This document shows, piece after piece, positions 17,635-25,741 of a stretch of DNA of 64,000 nucleotides. This DNA comes from Mucilaginibacter celer. Its GTDB lineage: Bacteria > Bacteroidota > Bacteroidia > Sphingobacteriales > Sphingobacteriaceae. Positions within the stretch are counted from its first letter, which is position 1. Every line of letters starts with the position of its first letter. Under the pieces are notes generated by a model. It had not been told where the DNA came from. It saw only the letters and a list, made by a program, of their open reading frames with translations, and made no database searches. Where the stretch lies: assembly GCF_003576455.2 (NCBI RefSeq), contig NZ_CP032869.1:558001-622000 (forward strand), in the 5' to 3' direction. The translations under genes were made by a program, and so were the position numbers.

Positions 17635-18492
17635 ATGCGGAACCTGCAAATTACCCCCAATATTGCCCACCGGGACAATGCTTCCGTCGAAATTTACTTC
17701 AGTGAAATAAACAGAGAGGGCCTGATCGACGCGGATGAAGAAGCCATTTTGGGTGCACGGATAAAACAAGGCGACAAAGCCGCCCTTGAGCGGATGGTCC
17801 GGAGTAACCTCCGCTTTGTCGTTTCGGTGGCAAAAAAATACCAGCACCAGGGATTGCCGCTGAGCGACCTGATCAGCGAAGGGAATTTAGGCCTGATCAA
17901 AGCGGCGCAACGCTTTGACGAAACAAGAGGTTTCAAATTTATTTCTTTCGCGGTATGGTGGATCAGACAAAGTATCGGTGCTGCCATTATAGAAAATGCC
18001 CGGATGATCCGTTTGCCGATGAATAAGATCCACGAGATTACCAGGATCAACAGGGCGATCGCGGAAATCGAGCAGGAGACGCTGAGAGAGCCGACGATGG
18101 AACAACTTGCTCAGCATTTACAAAGGTCAAAGGAACAGATCAGGGACGCTTTATATAGCGCCCCCTGGACTTTCTCTTATGACATGCCTTCCGGCGGCGA
18201 AGATGTTTCTTTACTGGACCGGCTTCCGGAGGATGTGCCGCCACCCGATCATATATTGGTGGCGGAGTCGGAGCGTACCGCCATGGATGAGCTCCTTTCC
18301 GGCCTGTCAGACCGGGAGCGGAAAATCATCGAATTGAGCTATGGCATAACCGGCGGGCATGAAATGAACCCGACTGAAATATCCAAACAGCTGGACATGA
18401 GTGCTGAGCGGATCAGGCAGCTGCGAAATACGGCAATTGATAAACTTAGAGCCTCGGTGAAAACGTTGACAGCAGCAGCAGATCTTAATTAA
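17635..18492 (+). CDS. RpoD-like sigma-70 factor (short accessory paralogue)
   Basis: A 285-residue primary-type sigma factor. It has region 1.2 (VEIYFSEINREGLIDADEE), region 2 (VRSNLRFVVSVAKKYQHQGL, then DLISEGNLGLIKAAQRFDET and FKFISFAVWWIRQSI), region 3 and region 4 (LSDRERKIIELSYGITGG, then ISKQLDMSAERIRQLRN). There is no region 1.1. This is the size and shape of the Bacteroidetes housekeeping sigma, but the context (a mobile cargo cluster between tdh and pckA) suggests an extra copy. It starts 3 bp after tdh, so the two are surely co-transcribed. Confidence 0.92.
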   Translation: MRNLQITPNIAHRDNASVEIYFSEINREGLIDADEEAILGARIKQGDKAALERMVRSNLRFVVSVAKKYQHQGLPLSDLISEGNLGLIKAAQRFDETRGFKFISFAVWWIRQSIGAAIIENARMIRLPMNKIHEITRINRAIAEIEQETLREPTMEQLAQHLQRSKEQIRDALYSAPWTFSYDMPSGGEDVSLLDRLPEDVPPPDHILVAESERTAMDELLSGLSDRERKIIELSYGITGGHEMNPTEISKQLDMSAERIRQLRNTAIDKLRASVKTLTAAADLN

Positions 18493-18522
18493 TGGTTTAA
18501 TCATCAAACAGGCTTAGCAGGC

Positions 18523-18657
18523 ATGAAATATCATTTATCAACAGGCACTATATCAGGACTCACCGTGATCATCATCAGTCTGGCCGTTGTTTTCCTTTGC
18601 CGCCGCTACCGGAAATGTAATAGGAAGTATAAAGATGATTTTGAAGGTTGGATTTAA
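18523..18657 (+). CDS. Small single-span membrane protein (44 residues)
   Basis: An open frame of 44 codons between the sigma factor and pckA. It has a polar N-terminus, one hydrophobic segment (GLTVIIISLAVVFLC, residues about 12-26), then a basic CRRYRKCNRKYK stretch and an acidic tail. The positive-inside rule places the C-terminus in the cytoplasm. No family is recognised. It fits the operon spacing (30 bp after the sigma gene, 11 bp before the pckA ATG), which supports it as real. Confidence 0.5.
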   Translation: MKYHLSTGTISGLTVIIISLAVVFLCRRYRKCNRKYKDDFEGWI

Positions 18658-18668
18658 CAAAAACAGAT

Positions 18669-20222
18669 ATGGTCTATTCATTCTTGAAAAATAAAGTTCA
18701 CTACCAGTTACCCGCCGATCAGTTAGTTCTGCAAATCCTGGAAAGAGGCGAGGGGGCATTAAGCAATACGGGGGCACTGCTCATCCGTACCGGGGAATTT
18801 ACAGGTCGTTCACCCGATGATAAGTTTATCGTCCGGGATGCCGTAACGGAAGATACTGTACACTGGAACAGGTTTAATAACGCTATGCCGACAGCATGCT
18901 TCCTTGCGCTGGAAAAAGATCTTTTGGCCTACCTCGGGTCTAAGGAAGAGGTATGGATGCGCGATGTTTTCGCCTGTGCCGACGAAAAATACCGGTTATC
19001 TATTCGAATGATCAATGAACTGCCAGCATCCAGTCATTTCGCCGCAAACATGTTTATCTGCCCGCAGCCAGAAGAACTTTTGGGGATGAAACCTGAATGG
19101 CAGGTCATTCACGCCCCAGGCTTTCAAGCGGATCCGCTGAGGCATGGCACCAGGAAAGGCAACTTTACTGTGGTATCCTTCAGCCACAAAAAAATCCTGA
19201 TAGGTGGCACCGGTTATACAGGTGAGATCAAAAAAGGGGTGTTTACAATATTGAATTACCTGCTGCCTTTAGGTCATGGCGTATTGCCGATGCACTGCAG
19301 CGCGAACGTGGGAAAACGGGGTGACACGGCTTTGTTTTTCGGGCTTAGCGGCACAGGTAAGACGACACTGAGTTCGGATCCCGCCAGGGAGCTCATCGGA
19401 GATGACGAACATGGCTGGGACGAAGCCGGGGTTTTTAATTTTGAAGGCGGCTGTTACGCAAAAATCATTGACCTGTCGGAGCAGCGGGAGCCGGAGATCT
19501 ATTCGGCAGTCAGGGCCGGGGCACTTGTGGAAAACGCGGGATTCCTGCCTGGGACGAATGGGATTGACTTTAAATCCCGGGAAATCACGGAAAATACGCG
19601 CGTCAGTTACCCTTTAAATTTTATCTCAAATGCCAGGATCCCTTCAGTGACAGGAATACCGCAAAATATATTTTTTCTGACCTGTGATGCCTATGGCGTT
19701 TTACCACCGATCAGTAAACTGACGCCGGAACAGGCGATGTTTTATTATATCAATGGATATACCGCTAAAGTTGCCGGGACCGAAGTAGGTGTCATGGAGC
19801 CCCAGATAACTTTCAGCTCCTGTTTTGGCGCGCCATTCCTGCCCCTGCATCCCGATTTTTACGCCGGAATGTTCAGAGCTAAAATTGAAGAAAGTGGTGC
19901 GGCGGTCTGGATGATCAACACCGGCTGGACGGGCGGACCCTATGGAACGGGTCAACGGATTTCCCTAACCTATACAAGGGCCATGCTTTCTGCTGCGCTG
20001 GGCGGCGAACTCGATGACGTCGTTTTTAGCTGTCACCCGCTGTTCGGGCTTTGGGTGCCGCAGTTCTGTCCCGGTGTGCCCGCTGAATTACTAAATCCGC
20101 GTGACACCTGGGAAGATGCTTTGGCCTATGACCGCGCGGCCGTTTCACTGCTAGCGCAGTTTGCGGAGAACTATGAAAGAAACCGTTCCCCGTCTGCGCA
20201 AACAGTAGGTTCAGCCCTTTGA
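18669..20222 (+). CDS. pckA: ATP-dependent phosphoenolpyruvate carboxykinase
   Basis: Converts oxaloacetate and ATP to phosphoenolpyruvate, CO2 and ADP (EC 4.1.1.49), the entry step of gluconeogenesis. The 517 residues show LKNKVHYQL near the start, RTGEFTGRSPDDKFIV (about 44-59), the P-loop GLSGTGKTTLS near 224-234, the metal-binding DDEHGWDEAGVFNFEGGCY and INTGWTGGPYGTG with the catalytic Arg shortly after. I chose ATG 18669; the upstream TTG at 18648 would overlap the small membrane protein. It ends the tdh-sigma-pckA operon and is followed by a strong terminator. Confidence 0.95.
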   Translation: MVYSFLKNKVHYQLPADQLVLQILERGEGALSNTGALLIRTGEFTGRSPDDKFIVRDAVTEDTVHWNRFNNAMPTACFLALEKDLLAYLGSKEEVWMRDVFACADEKYRLSIRMINELPASSHFAANMFICPQPEELLGMKPEWQVIHAPGFQADPLRHGTRKGNFTVVSFSHKKILIGGTGYTGEIKKGVFTILNYLLPLGHGVLPMHCSANVGKRGDTALFFGLSGTGKTTLSSDPARELIGDDEHGWDEAGVFNFEGGCYAKIIDLSEQREPEIYSAVRAGALVENAGFLPGTNGIDFKSREITENTRVSYPLNFISNARIPSVTGIPQNIFFLTCDAYGVLPPISKLTPEQAMFYYINGYTAKVAGTEVGVMEPQITFSSCFGAPFLPLHPDFYAGMFRAKIEESGAAVWMINTGWTGGPYGTGQRISLTYTRAMLSAALGGELDDVVFSCHPLFGLWVPQFCPGVPAELLNPRDTWEDALAYDRAAVSLLAQFAENYERNRSPSAQTVGSAL

Positions 20223-20324
20223 CCGGGATGATATAGCCGGATTTACCCTGTTGTGCCTGTTCAGTCTGTTTTTTGGTTAAGCAGCAACATCTGCACTATA
20301 ACCGGTGATTTTCTATTTATTATA

Positions 20325-20352
20325 AAAAAGTCCCGTTACGGGTCTTTTTTTA
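20325..20352 (+). terminator. Terminator after pckA
   Basis: An A-run, the stem CCCGT/ACGGG and a run of seven or more T form an intrinsic terminator about 100 bp after pckA. The A-run on the other side would make it work in both directions. Confidence 0.8.
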
Positions 20353-20649
20353 ATCCCCCTGTCGTTAAAGACGGCAGAGCGCCAAAAGGATGGTCTGATC
20401 AAACAATACCTCTTAACTGATCGGCAGCGGTTACGCTTATCTGAAGAACATCGAGGCGGGATAACGCCTGAGTATCAATACCTGCAATTCACATTTCCCG
20501 GAATCAAGAAATATTCATTAAATAAAATCCTGATCCGCCTCGGATCATATCGGAGTTTTCTGCCGCTCCGGATAGCCACCTTTGTTATGTAATTCTCCAG
20601 ATGCAGAATTACATCAATATGTTTTTACAGCAATTTAGAATTATGTAAC
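20353..20649. promoter_or_regulatory. ParA upstream region with inverted repeat
   Basis: No gene is seen. A 9-bp inverted repeat (TGTAATTCT / AGAATTACA) lies at 20588-20613, and TTTACAG with AATTATGTAA follows just before the ParA start. These resemble the 16-bp iterons found after the gene (21335-21382). They may be binding sites of the partition or transfer regulator. Confidence 0.5.
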
Positions 20650-21255
20650 ATGGGAAAGATCATCACGATTGCCCACCAGAAGGGTGGGGTAGGAAAGAGC
20701 ACAATGGCCATCAACCTTGCCTTGTGTTTTCGGGACCAATTGAAGGTTGCCCTCGTCGATTCGGATTTACAGGGCAGTATATATCATGTCAGGGACGATT
20801 TTCCGGGTTTGGATATTTTATTAGCGGAGCAGGTCAGTGTTATTCCGACGCTGGATTATGACCTCATTATTGTCGATACCCCGCCTTATTTATCCAATAA
20901 GCTGGCTGATCTTTTTTTGATTTCGGATTTTGTGCTGGTGCCGACCAAGGCGGGCTTTTTTGATGTGATGGCGATCCGGGCGACCCTTGCGCTGGTCAGA
21001 TTCGCGAAGGCTAAAAACACAGCCCTGAAAGCCGGGATTGTTTTGAATATGGTCAAGCCCCGGTCCGGTGTTACCAGAGATGTAACAGCGTTGCTGGAAA
21101 GCCTTGGCACCCCGTTGTTAGCCACGATGATACATGACCGTGTGAGCATCACCAGGTCCGCGATTACGACCGGGGTAATTAACGGGACCGATTTGAAAGC
21201 CAAAAATGAGCTTACCGCGCTGGCCGGGGAAATCGTTGACCTGATCAGTACATAA
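20650..21255 (+). CDS. ParA family ATPase (mobile-element TraA-type)
   Basis: A 201-residue deviant-Walker ATPase. The Walker A KGGVGKS is at residues 11-17, VDSDLQGS follows at about 36-43 and the Walker B segment is IIVDTPP near 74-80. It is short, without an N-terminal HTH, like the ParA-type TraA proteins at the head of Bacteroidetes conjugative and mobilizable elements. It likely segregates the excised circle or positions the relaxosome. Related AT-rich repeats flank the gene on both sides. Confidence 0.9.
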   Translation: MGKIITIAHQKGGVGKSTMAINLALCFRDQLKVALVDSDLQGSIYHVRDDFPGLDILLAEQVSVIPTLDYDLIIVDTPPYLSNKLADLFLISDFVLVPTKAGFFDVMAIRATLALVRFAKAKNTALKAGIVLNMVKPRSGVTRDVTALLESLGTPLLATMIHDRVSITRSAITTGVINGTDLKAKNELTALAGEIVDLIST

Positions 21256-21334
21256 ATCAGTAATTATGTATTCGTGGATTTATGCAGTTATGCACTTGCA
21301 GTAAGATGTATTTTGAGGGATTGGCAATCCTGTA

Positions 21335-21382
21335 AATGCAGGATTATGTATTTACAGGATTATGCGTTTACAGAATTATGTA
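21335..21382 (+). repeat. Three tandem 16-bp iterons (TTTACAGGATTATGTA type)
   Basis: Copies start at 21335, 21351 and 21367 with an exact 16-bp period and 2-4 differences each. Looser versions extend to about 21400 (GATGTAATTACAG). Their place between the ParA gene and its probable partner suggests a centromere-like or operator array. Confidence 0.75.
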
Positions 21383-21450
21383 ATGATGTAATTACAGTGT
21401 TGGTCACTGTCTGATGCATTGCTGTAATGATATAGAAGGGAATTGGCAAC

Positions 21451-21714
21451 ATGGAAGATTACAAAAATAAGCTGGGCAGCCTCGCTGATAAATTGAAAAG
21501 AGAACCGGCGAAAACACCCGTGCAGGAAGTCCGGCCGGTAAAGGAACTGCCGGCTGATAAAGAGGAGGAAGCGCAATTGAATACCTGGATCCCTAAAAGC
21601 CTGCTGAAGCGGATGAGGTCCTATGGCGTAGACCAGGACCTCTCTTTAAAGGCGATCAATATCTTGGCCCTGACGTATTTTCTTGATGCCAAATCACCGC
21701 GTCCTGAAAAGTAA
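21451..21714 (+). CDS. Small ParA partner, possible ribbon-helix-helix protein
   Basis: An 87-residue protein with a charged, Pro/Glu-rich first half and a C-terminal LNTWIPKSLLKRMRSYGVDQ segment followed by a helix (LSLKAINILALTYFLD). The pattern of a short strand then two helices fits a ribbon-helix-helix DNA-binding domain. Genes of this size follow the ParA-like gene in Bacteroidetes transfer regions. It probably binds the iterons 70 bp upstream. No named family is recognised. Confidence 0.65.
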   Translation: MEDYKNKLGSLADKLKREPAKTPVQEVRPVKELPADKEEEAQLNTWIPKSLLKRMRSYGVDQDLSLKAINILALTYFLDAKSPRPEK

Positions 21715-21800
21715 ATGTCTTTTATAGGGTTCCGGTAGGTAATTGAGGATAGTGAAAAATGAGAACTTGTGTATGGCTGACAGATATGGGCAGGGAATTA

Positions 21801-21887
21801 AACCGCTGTTTTTCTGCGGTTAGCAAGATGTACGTTTGTGTCACAAACGGATCTTGCCCTTCCTTCCGGAGTCAGTCCGGGGAAGGG
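21801..21887 (+). other. oriT-like hairpin cluster
   Basis: Three hairpins follow each other just upstream of MobC. The first is AACCGC / GCGGTT at 21801-21821. The second is a nested structure, GCAAGAT at 21823-21829 with ATCTTGC at 21851-21857, enclosing the near-perfect palindrome CGTTTGTG-T-CACAAACG (21833-21849). The third is CCCTTCC at 21857-21863 with GGAAGGG at 21881-21887, with an inner CCGGA/TCCGG stem. The position beside mobC and relaxase and the stacked inverted repeats are what is expected of an origin of transfer with a nick site near the CTTGCCC step. Confidence 0.65.
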
Positions 21888-21928
21888 TATCAAACGCTCC
21901 AGAGTCGGTCTGATCATGATGGATTGTT

Positions 21929-22339
21929 ATGGAAGAGAAAGCAGAAAACAGGTGCCGTTGGCTGAACATAAGGCTAAAGCCCGAGGAATACAAAACACTG
22001 GAAACACGCTTGGGAAAAACAACTTTTCAAACCATGAGCGAATACCACAGGGCGCTTTTGATGGGCAAGCCGGTAACCGTGCTGACCCGTGACCAGTCCA
22101 TGGACGAAGTACTTCAGGAGCTGGTCCTGCTCCGGAAAGAATTGAACCCTATTGGCAATAATCTCAACCAGGCCGTGAGGAATATAAATGCCGCGCATGG
22201 CTTCCCGGATCCCCGGCTCTGGTCGACATTGCTTGAAGTTATCCATGGAAAACTGGAGCCCGCCATGAGTGAGATCCGGGACCGGATGAAAAATTACGCG
22301 GATTTATGGTTGCAAAAATTAAAAGCGGAAAAAGCCTGA
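21929..22339 (+). CDS. MobC-type relaxosome accessory protein
   Basis: A 136-residue mobilization protein (PF05713-like). An N-terminal ribbon-helix-helix (WLNIRLKPEEYKTLETRL, residues about 10-27) leads to the family signature LNPIGNNLNQAVRNIN at about 74-89. MobC binds oriT next to the relaxase and helps to open the nick site. The gene overlaps the relaxase start by 34 bp, and the oriT-like hairpins lie just upstream. Confidence 0.88.
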   Translation: MEEKAENRCRWLNIRLKPEEYKTLETRLGKTTFQTMSEYHRALLMGKPVTVLTRDQSMDEVLQELVLLRKELNPIGNNLNQAVRNINAAHGFPDPRLWSTLLEVIHGKLEPAMSEIRDRMKNYADLWLQKLKAEKA

Positions 22340-23556
22340 CCGGCGCGCTCAACTACAATGAGCATAAGGTGAAGGAGGCGAAAGCGGAACTGCTTGTGGC
22401 CAGGGGATACCTCAAAAACGCGCAGGACCTTTCCTTTGATGACAAGCTGTACCGCCTGAAAGATCAGGCCGGGAAGAACTTGCGGGTACAAACCAATACG
22501 GTGCATATCTCGCTCAATTTTGACCCCCTTGAAAAGCCTGACGGGGACACCCTGGTTTCCATAGCTGACGCCTATATGAAAGGGATCGGTTTTGAAGATC
22601 AGCCTTACTTGGTTTACCGCCATACCGACGCAGGGCATCCCCATATCCATATTGTGTCTACCAATATCGAGCCGGACGGGAGGCGGATCAGTTTGCATAA
22701 CCTCGGAAAAAATCAGTCGGAACAGGCACGACAAGACATAGAGGACAGGTTTGGCTTAGTGAAAGCCGGCTCAAAAAATAAAGACCTGAAGCCGGAAAAG
22801 ATCGATCTCGTTCCTGTACAATACGGAAAGTCGGCGTCTAAAAGAGCGGTTACGAACGTTGTTAACGAGGTTATCCGGAACTACAAGTTCACCAGCTTGC
22901 CTGAACTCAACGCAGTCCTTAATCAATTTAATGTACTAGCAGACCGGGGTGGCAAGACCTCGGTTATGTTCGCCCGGAACGGGCTCCATTATTACATCCT
23001 GGGAAGCAGGGGTGAAAAGATCAGCGTACCCATTAAGGCCAGCGCGATCTACGGTAAGCCGACACTGAGCAGGCTGGAGCAGCGATTTGTGCTGAATGAA
23101 GCGCTAAGGCGGCTGGTCAGGGATAAGCTCCGGGAAAAGATCGATCGTTGCGCCCCGGGATGCGGTTCCATTGCCGGACTCCAGAAGCAACTCCGGGCCT
23201 TTGGTGTTCAGGCGGTGGTCAGGAGCAACGACGATGGCCGGGTATACGGCGTAACCTTTGTTGACCATGAGCTTAAAGCCGTGTTTAACGGAAGCGACCT
23301 TGGTAAACAGTACAGTGCCTCAGGGATTATCGGCCGTCTGCAGGCGGAGCCGCGTGTCGATGAACAGCGGGAAAATGTTTCCGGGGTTCCGGAAAAAAAG
23401 ACTGTAAGCTGGCTTGGTTTTACCGAATCAGGGCAGGTGTCAGCGGGGGATTCGTTTTTGGAGATGCTGTTGCGGCAGGAAAACCAGGAAACAGAGGTTG
23501 GAGGACAGTTCCTGCAAAAAAAGAAAAGAAAGAAACGTAAAAGGTTGAATTTATAA
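22306..23556 (+). CDS. Relaxase / mobilization nuclease (MobP-like, VirD2 fold)
   Basis: A 416-residue relaxase. The N-terminus MVAKIKSGKSLTGALNYNEH is typical of Bacteroidetes relaxases, with the catalytic Tyr probably Y17. The three-His metal motif is H111, H113 and H115 in AGHPHIHIV. A less conserved region and a very basic C-terminus (KKKRKKRKRLNL) follow. It nicks oriT, stays covalently bound to the 5' end and pilots the strand to the mating channel. It is 9 bp upstream of the coupling protein gene. Confidence 0.92.
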   Translation: MVAKIKSGKSLTGALNYNEHKVKEAKAELLVARGYLKNAQDLSFDDKLYRLKDQAGKNLRVQTNTVHISLNFDPLEKPDGDTLVSIADAYMKGIGFEDQPYLVYRHTDAGHPHIHIVSTNIEPDGRRISLHNLGKNQSEQARQDIEDRFGLVKAGSKNKDLKPEKIDLVPVQYGKSASKRAVTNVVNEVIRNYKFTSLPELNAVLNQFNVLADRGGKTSVMFARNGLHYYILGSRGEKISVPIKASAIYGKPTLSRLEQRFVLNEALRRLVRDKLREKIDRCAPGCGSIAGLQKQLRAFGVQAVVRSNDDGRVYGVTFVDHELKAVFNGSDLGKQYSASGIIGRLQAEPRVDEQRENVSGVPEKKTVSWLGFTESGQVSAGDSFLEMLLRQENQETEVGGQFLQKKKRKKRKRLNL

Positions 23557-23565
23557 GATGTCATT

Positions 23566-25503
23566 ATGCAAACTGGAGAAAACGAACAGGCCTTACGGAA
23601 GATCATCGATTTTACCAGGCTGCTAAGCATTTCGATTTTAATCATTCATTTTTATTTGTGCTGTTACCCTGCATTTGCACAATGGCAACTCACCTCGCCC
23701 GTGGTCAATAAGGTGTTGTTACCGATATCCCGGATGGGTATTTTTAAAACAGTGCTTTACGCAAAGCTTGCAGCGCTGCTGCTGTTGCTCGTTTCCCTGA
23801 TCGGCAGTAAAGGAAAAAAGGATGAAACGATCCGTAAACAGAGCATTTGGGGCTATGGGTTGACAGGTCTGATGCTTTATTTTATGAGTAACCTGTTGTT
23901 CGATTTATCCGGGAAATTAATGCTCATTGCAATAATGTATATGGGTTTATCCGCTCTGGGCTATGGTTTCATCCTGGTCGCCGGTTCTTTATTGTCGCGC
24001 CTGTTGCATATCAGTCTGGCAGGAGATATTTTTAATAAGGAAAACGAAACCTTTCCGCAGGAGGAACGCAAACTTGAAAACGAGTACTCCGTCAACCTGC
24101 CTGCACAGTACCGGCTGAAAGGAAAGAAAAGGCGCAGCTGGATCAACCTGATCCAGCCCTTCGCCTCGACGCTGATCGCGGGCCGGCCTGGCGGGGGCAA
24201 ATCCTATTTCGTGGTGCGCCATATCATCACGCAACATATCCGGAAGGGGTTCGGTATGCTGATCTATGATTTCAAGTTCGACGACCTTTCGGTGATCGCC
24301 TATAACGCCCTGATGAAATATGCCGGCAATTACAAAGTCAAGCCGACCATCTGGTTCATCGATTTTGACAAGATCAGGCACCGCTGTAACCCTATTGAGC
24401 CAGGCAGTATGGACGACATTACCGACGCGATGGAATCATCGCGGACCTTTATGCTCGGCCTCAACCGGGAATGGATCAAAAAGCAGGGCGACTTTTTTGT
24501 AGAATCACCTGTCAATTTTGTAACTGCCCTGATCTGGTTCCTGCGGAAATACGAAGGCGGCAGGTATTGTACGCTGCCGCATGTCATTGAGTTGGCCCAG
24601 GTGGACTATAAATACTTGTTCGCGCTCCTGAGAACGGAACCGGAGATCGAGGTGCTGATCAATCCTTTTATCTCTGCCTGGCAAAATGAGGCCTATGATC
24701 AGCTGGAGGGACAGGTGGCCAGCGCCAAGATCAGCATGGCCCGTCTGGTGTCCCCGGCATTATATTATGTGCTGTCCGGTAACGATTTTACGCTGGACCT
24801 GAATAACCCGGAAGCGCCGAAGATCATCTGTATGGGCAACAATCCGCTGAAACAGCAGGTATACGGCGCGGTGCTGAGCCTTTATATTTCCCGGACAATT
24901 AAACTGGTTAATCAAAAAAACAAGTTGAAGTGTAACCTGATCTTTGACGAGTTCCCCACAATTTACTTCAATAATATGGACAGCCTGATCGCTACGGCGC
25001 GCTCAAACAAAGTCGCTACCACCCTGGCCGTACAGGATTACAGCCAGCTGAAAAAGGATTACGGCAGGGAACTGGCCGAAGTGATCATGAATATTGTGGG
25101 CAATGTCATCTGTGGGCAGGTATTCGGGGATACGGCAAAACAGCTAAGCGAGCGATTCGGCAAGATCATGCAGGAACGGCAAAGCATGACGGTCAACAGT
25201 CAGGATACGTCGGTAAGCAAATCGATGCAGCTGGATTTCGCGATCCCGGCCTCGAAAATATCCACCCTGTCTTCCGGGGAGTTCGTGGGTATGGTTGCGG
25301 ACGAGCCGGGCAATAAGATCGAACTGAAGGTTTTTCATAACGAGATCATCAATGACCACGAGGCGATCAAAGCGGAAGAGGAGAAATACCAGAAACTGCC
25401 GGAGATCAGGCAGCTCAAACCGGAAGCGCTTATGGAAAATTACCTCGCGATCAAAAGGGACATCGAACTGATCGTCCAGAGGGAGCTGAGCAATACGGAA
25501 TAG
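23566..25503 (+). CDS. TraG/VirD4-type conjugative coupling protein
   Basis: A 645-residue membrane ATPase that links the relaxosome to a type IV secretion channel. Membrane helices lie at about 17-38, 58-79, 97-111 and 117-147. The Walker A GRPGGGKS is at 206-213, the Walker B segment is LIFDEFPTIYF near 460-470, and a conserved VQDYSQLKKDYG follows. No other type IV secretion genes are nearby, so the element can probably be mobilized only with help from a resident conjugative element. Confidence 0.92.
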   Translation: MQTGENEQALRKIIDFTRLLSISILIIHFYLCCYPAFAQWQLTSPVVNKVLLPISRMGIFKTVLYAKLAALLLLLVSLIGSKGKKDETIRKQSIWGYGLTGLMLYFMSNLLFDLSGKLMLIAIMYMGLSALGYGFILVAGSLLSRLLHISLAGDIFNKENETFPQEERKLENEYSVNLPAQYRLKGKKRRSWINLIQPFASTLIAGRPGGGKSYFVVRHIITQHIRKGFGMLIYDFKFDDLSVIAYNALMKYAGNYKVKPTIWFIDFDKIRHRCNPIEPGSMDDITDAMESSRTFMLGLNREWIKKQGDFFVESPVNFVTALIWFLRKYEGGRYCTLPHVIELAQVDYKYLFALLRTEPEIEVLINPFISAWQNEAYDQLEGQVASAKISMARLVSPALYYVLSGNDFTLDLNNPEAPKIICMGNNPLKQQVYGAVLSLYISRTIKLVNQKNKLKCNLIFDEFPTIYFNNMDSLIATARSNKVATTLAVQDYSQLKKDYGRELAEVIMNIVGNVICGQVFGDTAKQLSERFGKIMQERQSMTVNSQDTSVSKSMQLDFAIPASKISTLSSGEFVGMVADEPGNKIELKVFHNEIINDHEAIKAEEEKYQKLPEIRQLKPEALMENYLAIKRDIELIVQRELSNTE

Positions 25504-25511
25504 AAACAAAA

Positions 25512-25540
25512 TAGCCCGGGCCATTTTTGACCAGGGCTAA
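25512..25540. terminator. Hairpin between TraG and the histone-like gene
   Basis: TAGCCC with GGGCTA arms enclose an imperfect stem-loop. T-rich sequence follows on the plus side, so it probably terminates both convergent transcripts. Confidence 0.6.
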
Positions 25541-25558
25541 CCCAAAACAGTTTTTTAA

Positions 25559-25741
25559 TTATTGTGCGTTCTTTTTTTCTGTTACTTCTTTGCGGATGTC
25601 CGTCGCCAACATTTTTAACGATTGCATCGCATTTCTAAGGCGGGTGCCGGCAGCTTTGTTGCCTTTTTCGTAAAAACTTGCCGCGTCCGCTTCCGCGGCA
25701 GCGATCAATTCTTTTAATTTCTGAAAGTTTTCCATATTCAT
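25559..25741 (-). CDS. Histone H1-like protein (Hc1 type)
   Basis: The coding frame on the minus strand is open from 25933, but the real protein is the last 60 residues (MNMENFQKLKELIAAAEADA onward), which match the short histone H1-like proteins of Bacteroidetes: a helix, FYEKGNKAAGTRLRNAMQ, then a Lys-rich end. The start is 25741 or 25735; the upstream part has no family match and is left out. The protein is small, basic and probably binds DNA. Its presence behind the transfer genes may help to compact or mask the element. It converges with the coupling-protein gene. Confidence 0.85.
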   Translation of the reverse strand: MNMENFQKLKELIAAAEADAASFYEKGNKAAGTRLRNAMQSLKMLATDIRKEVTEKKNAQ

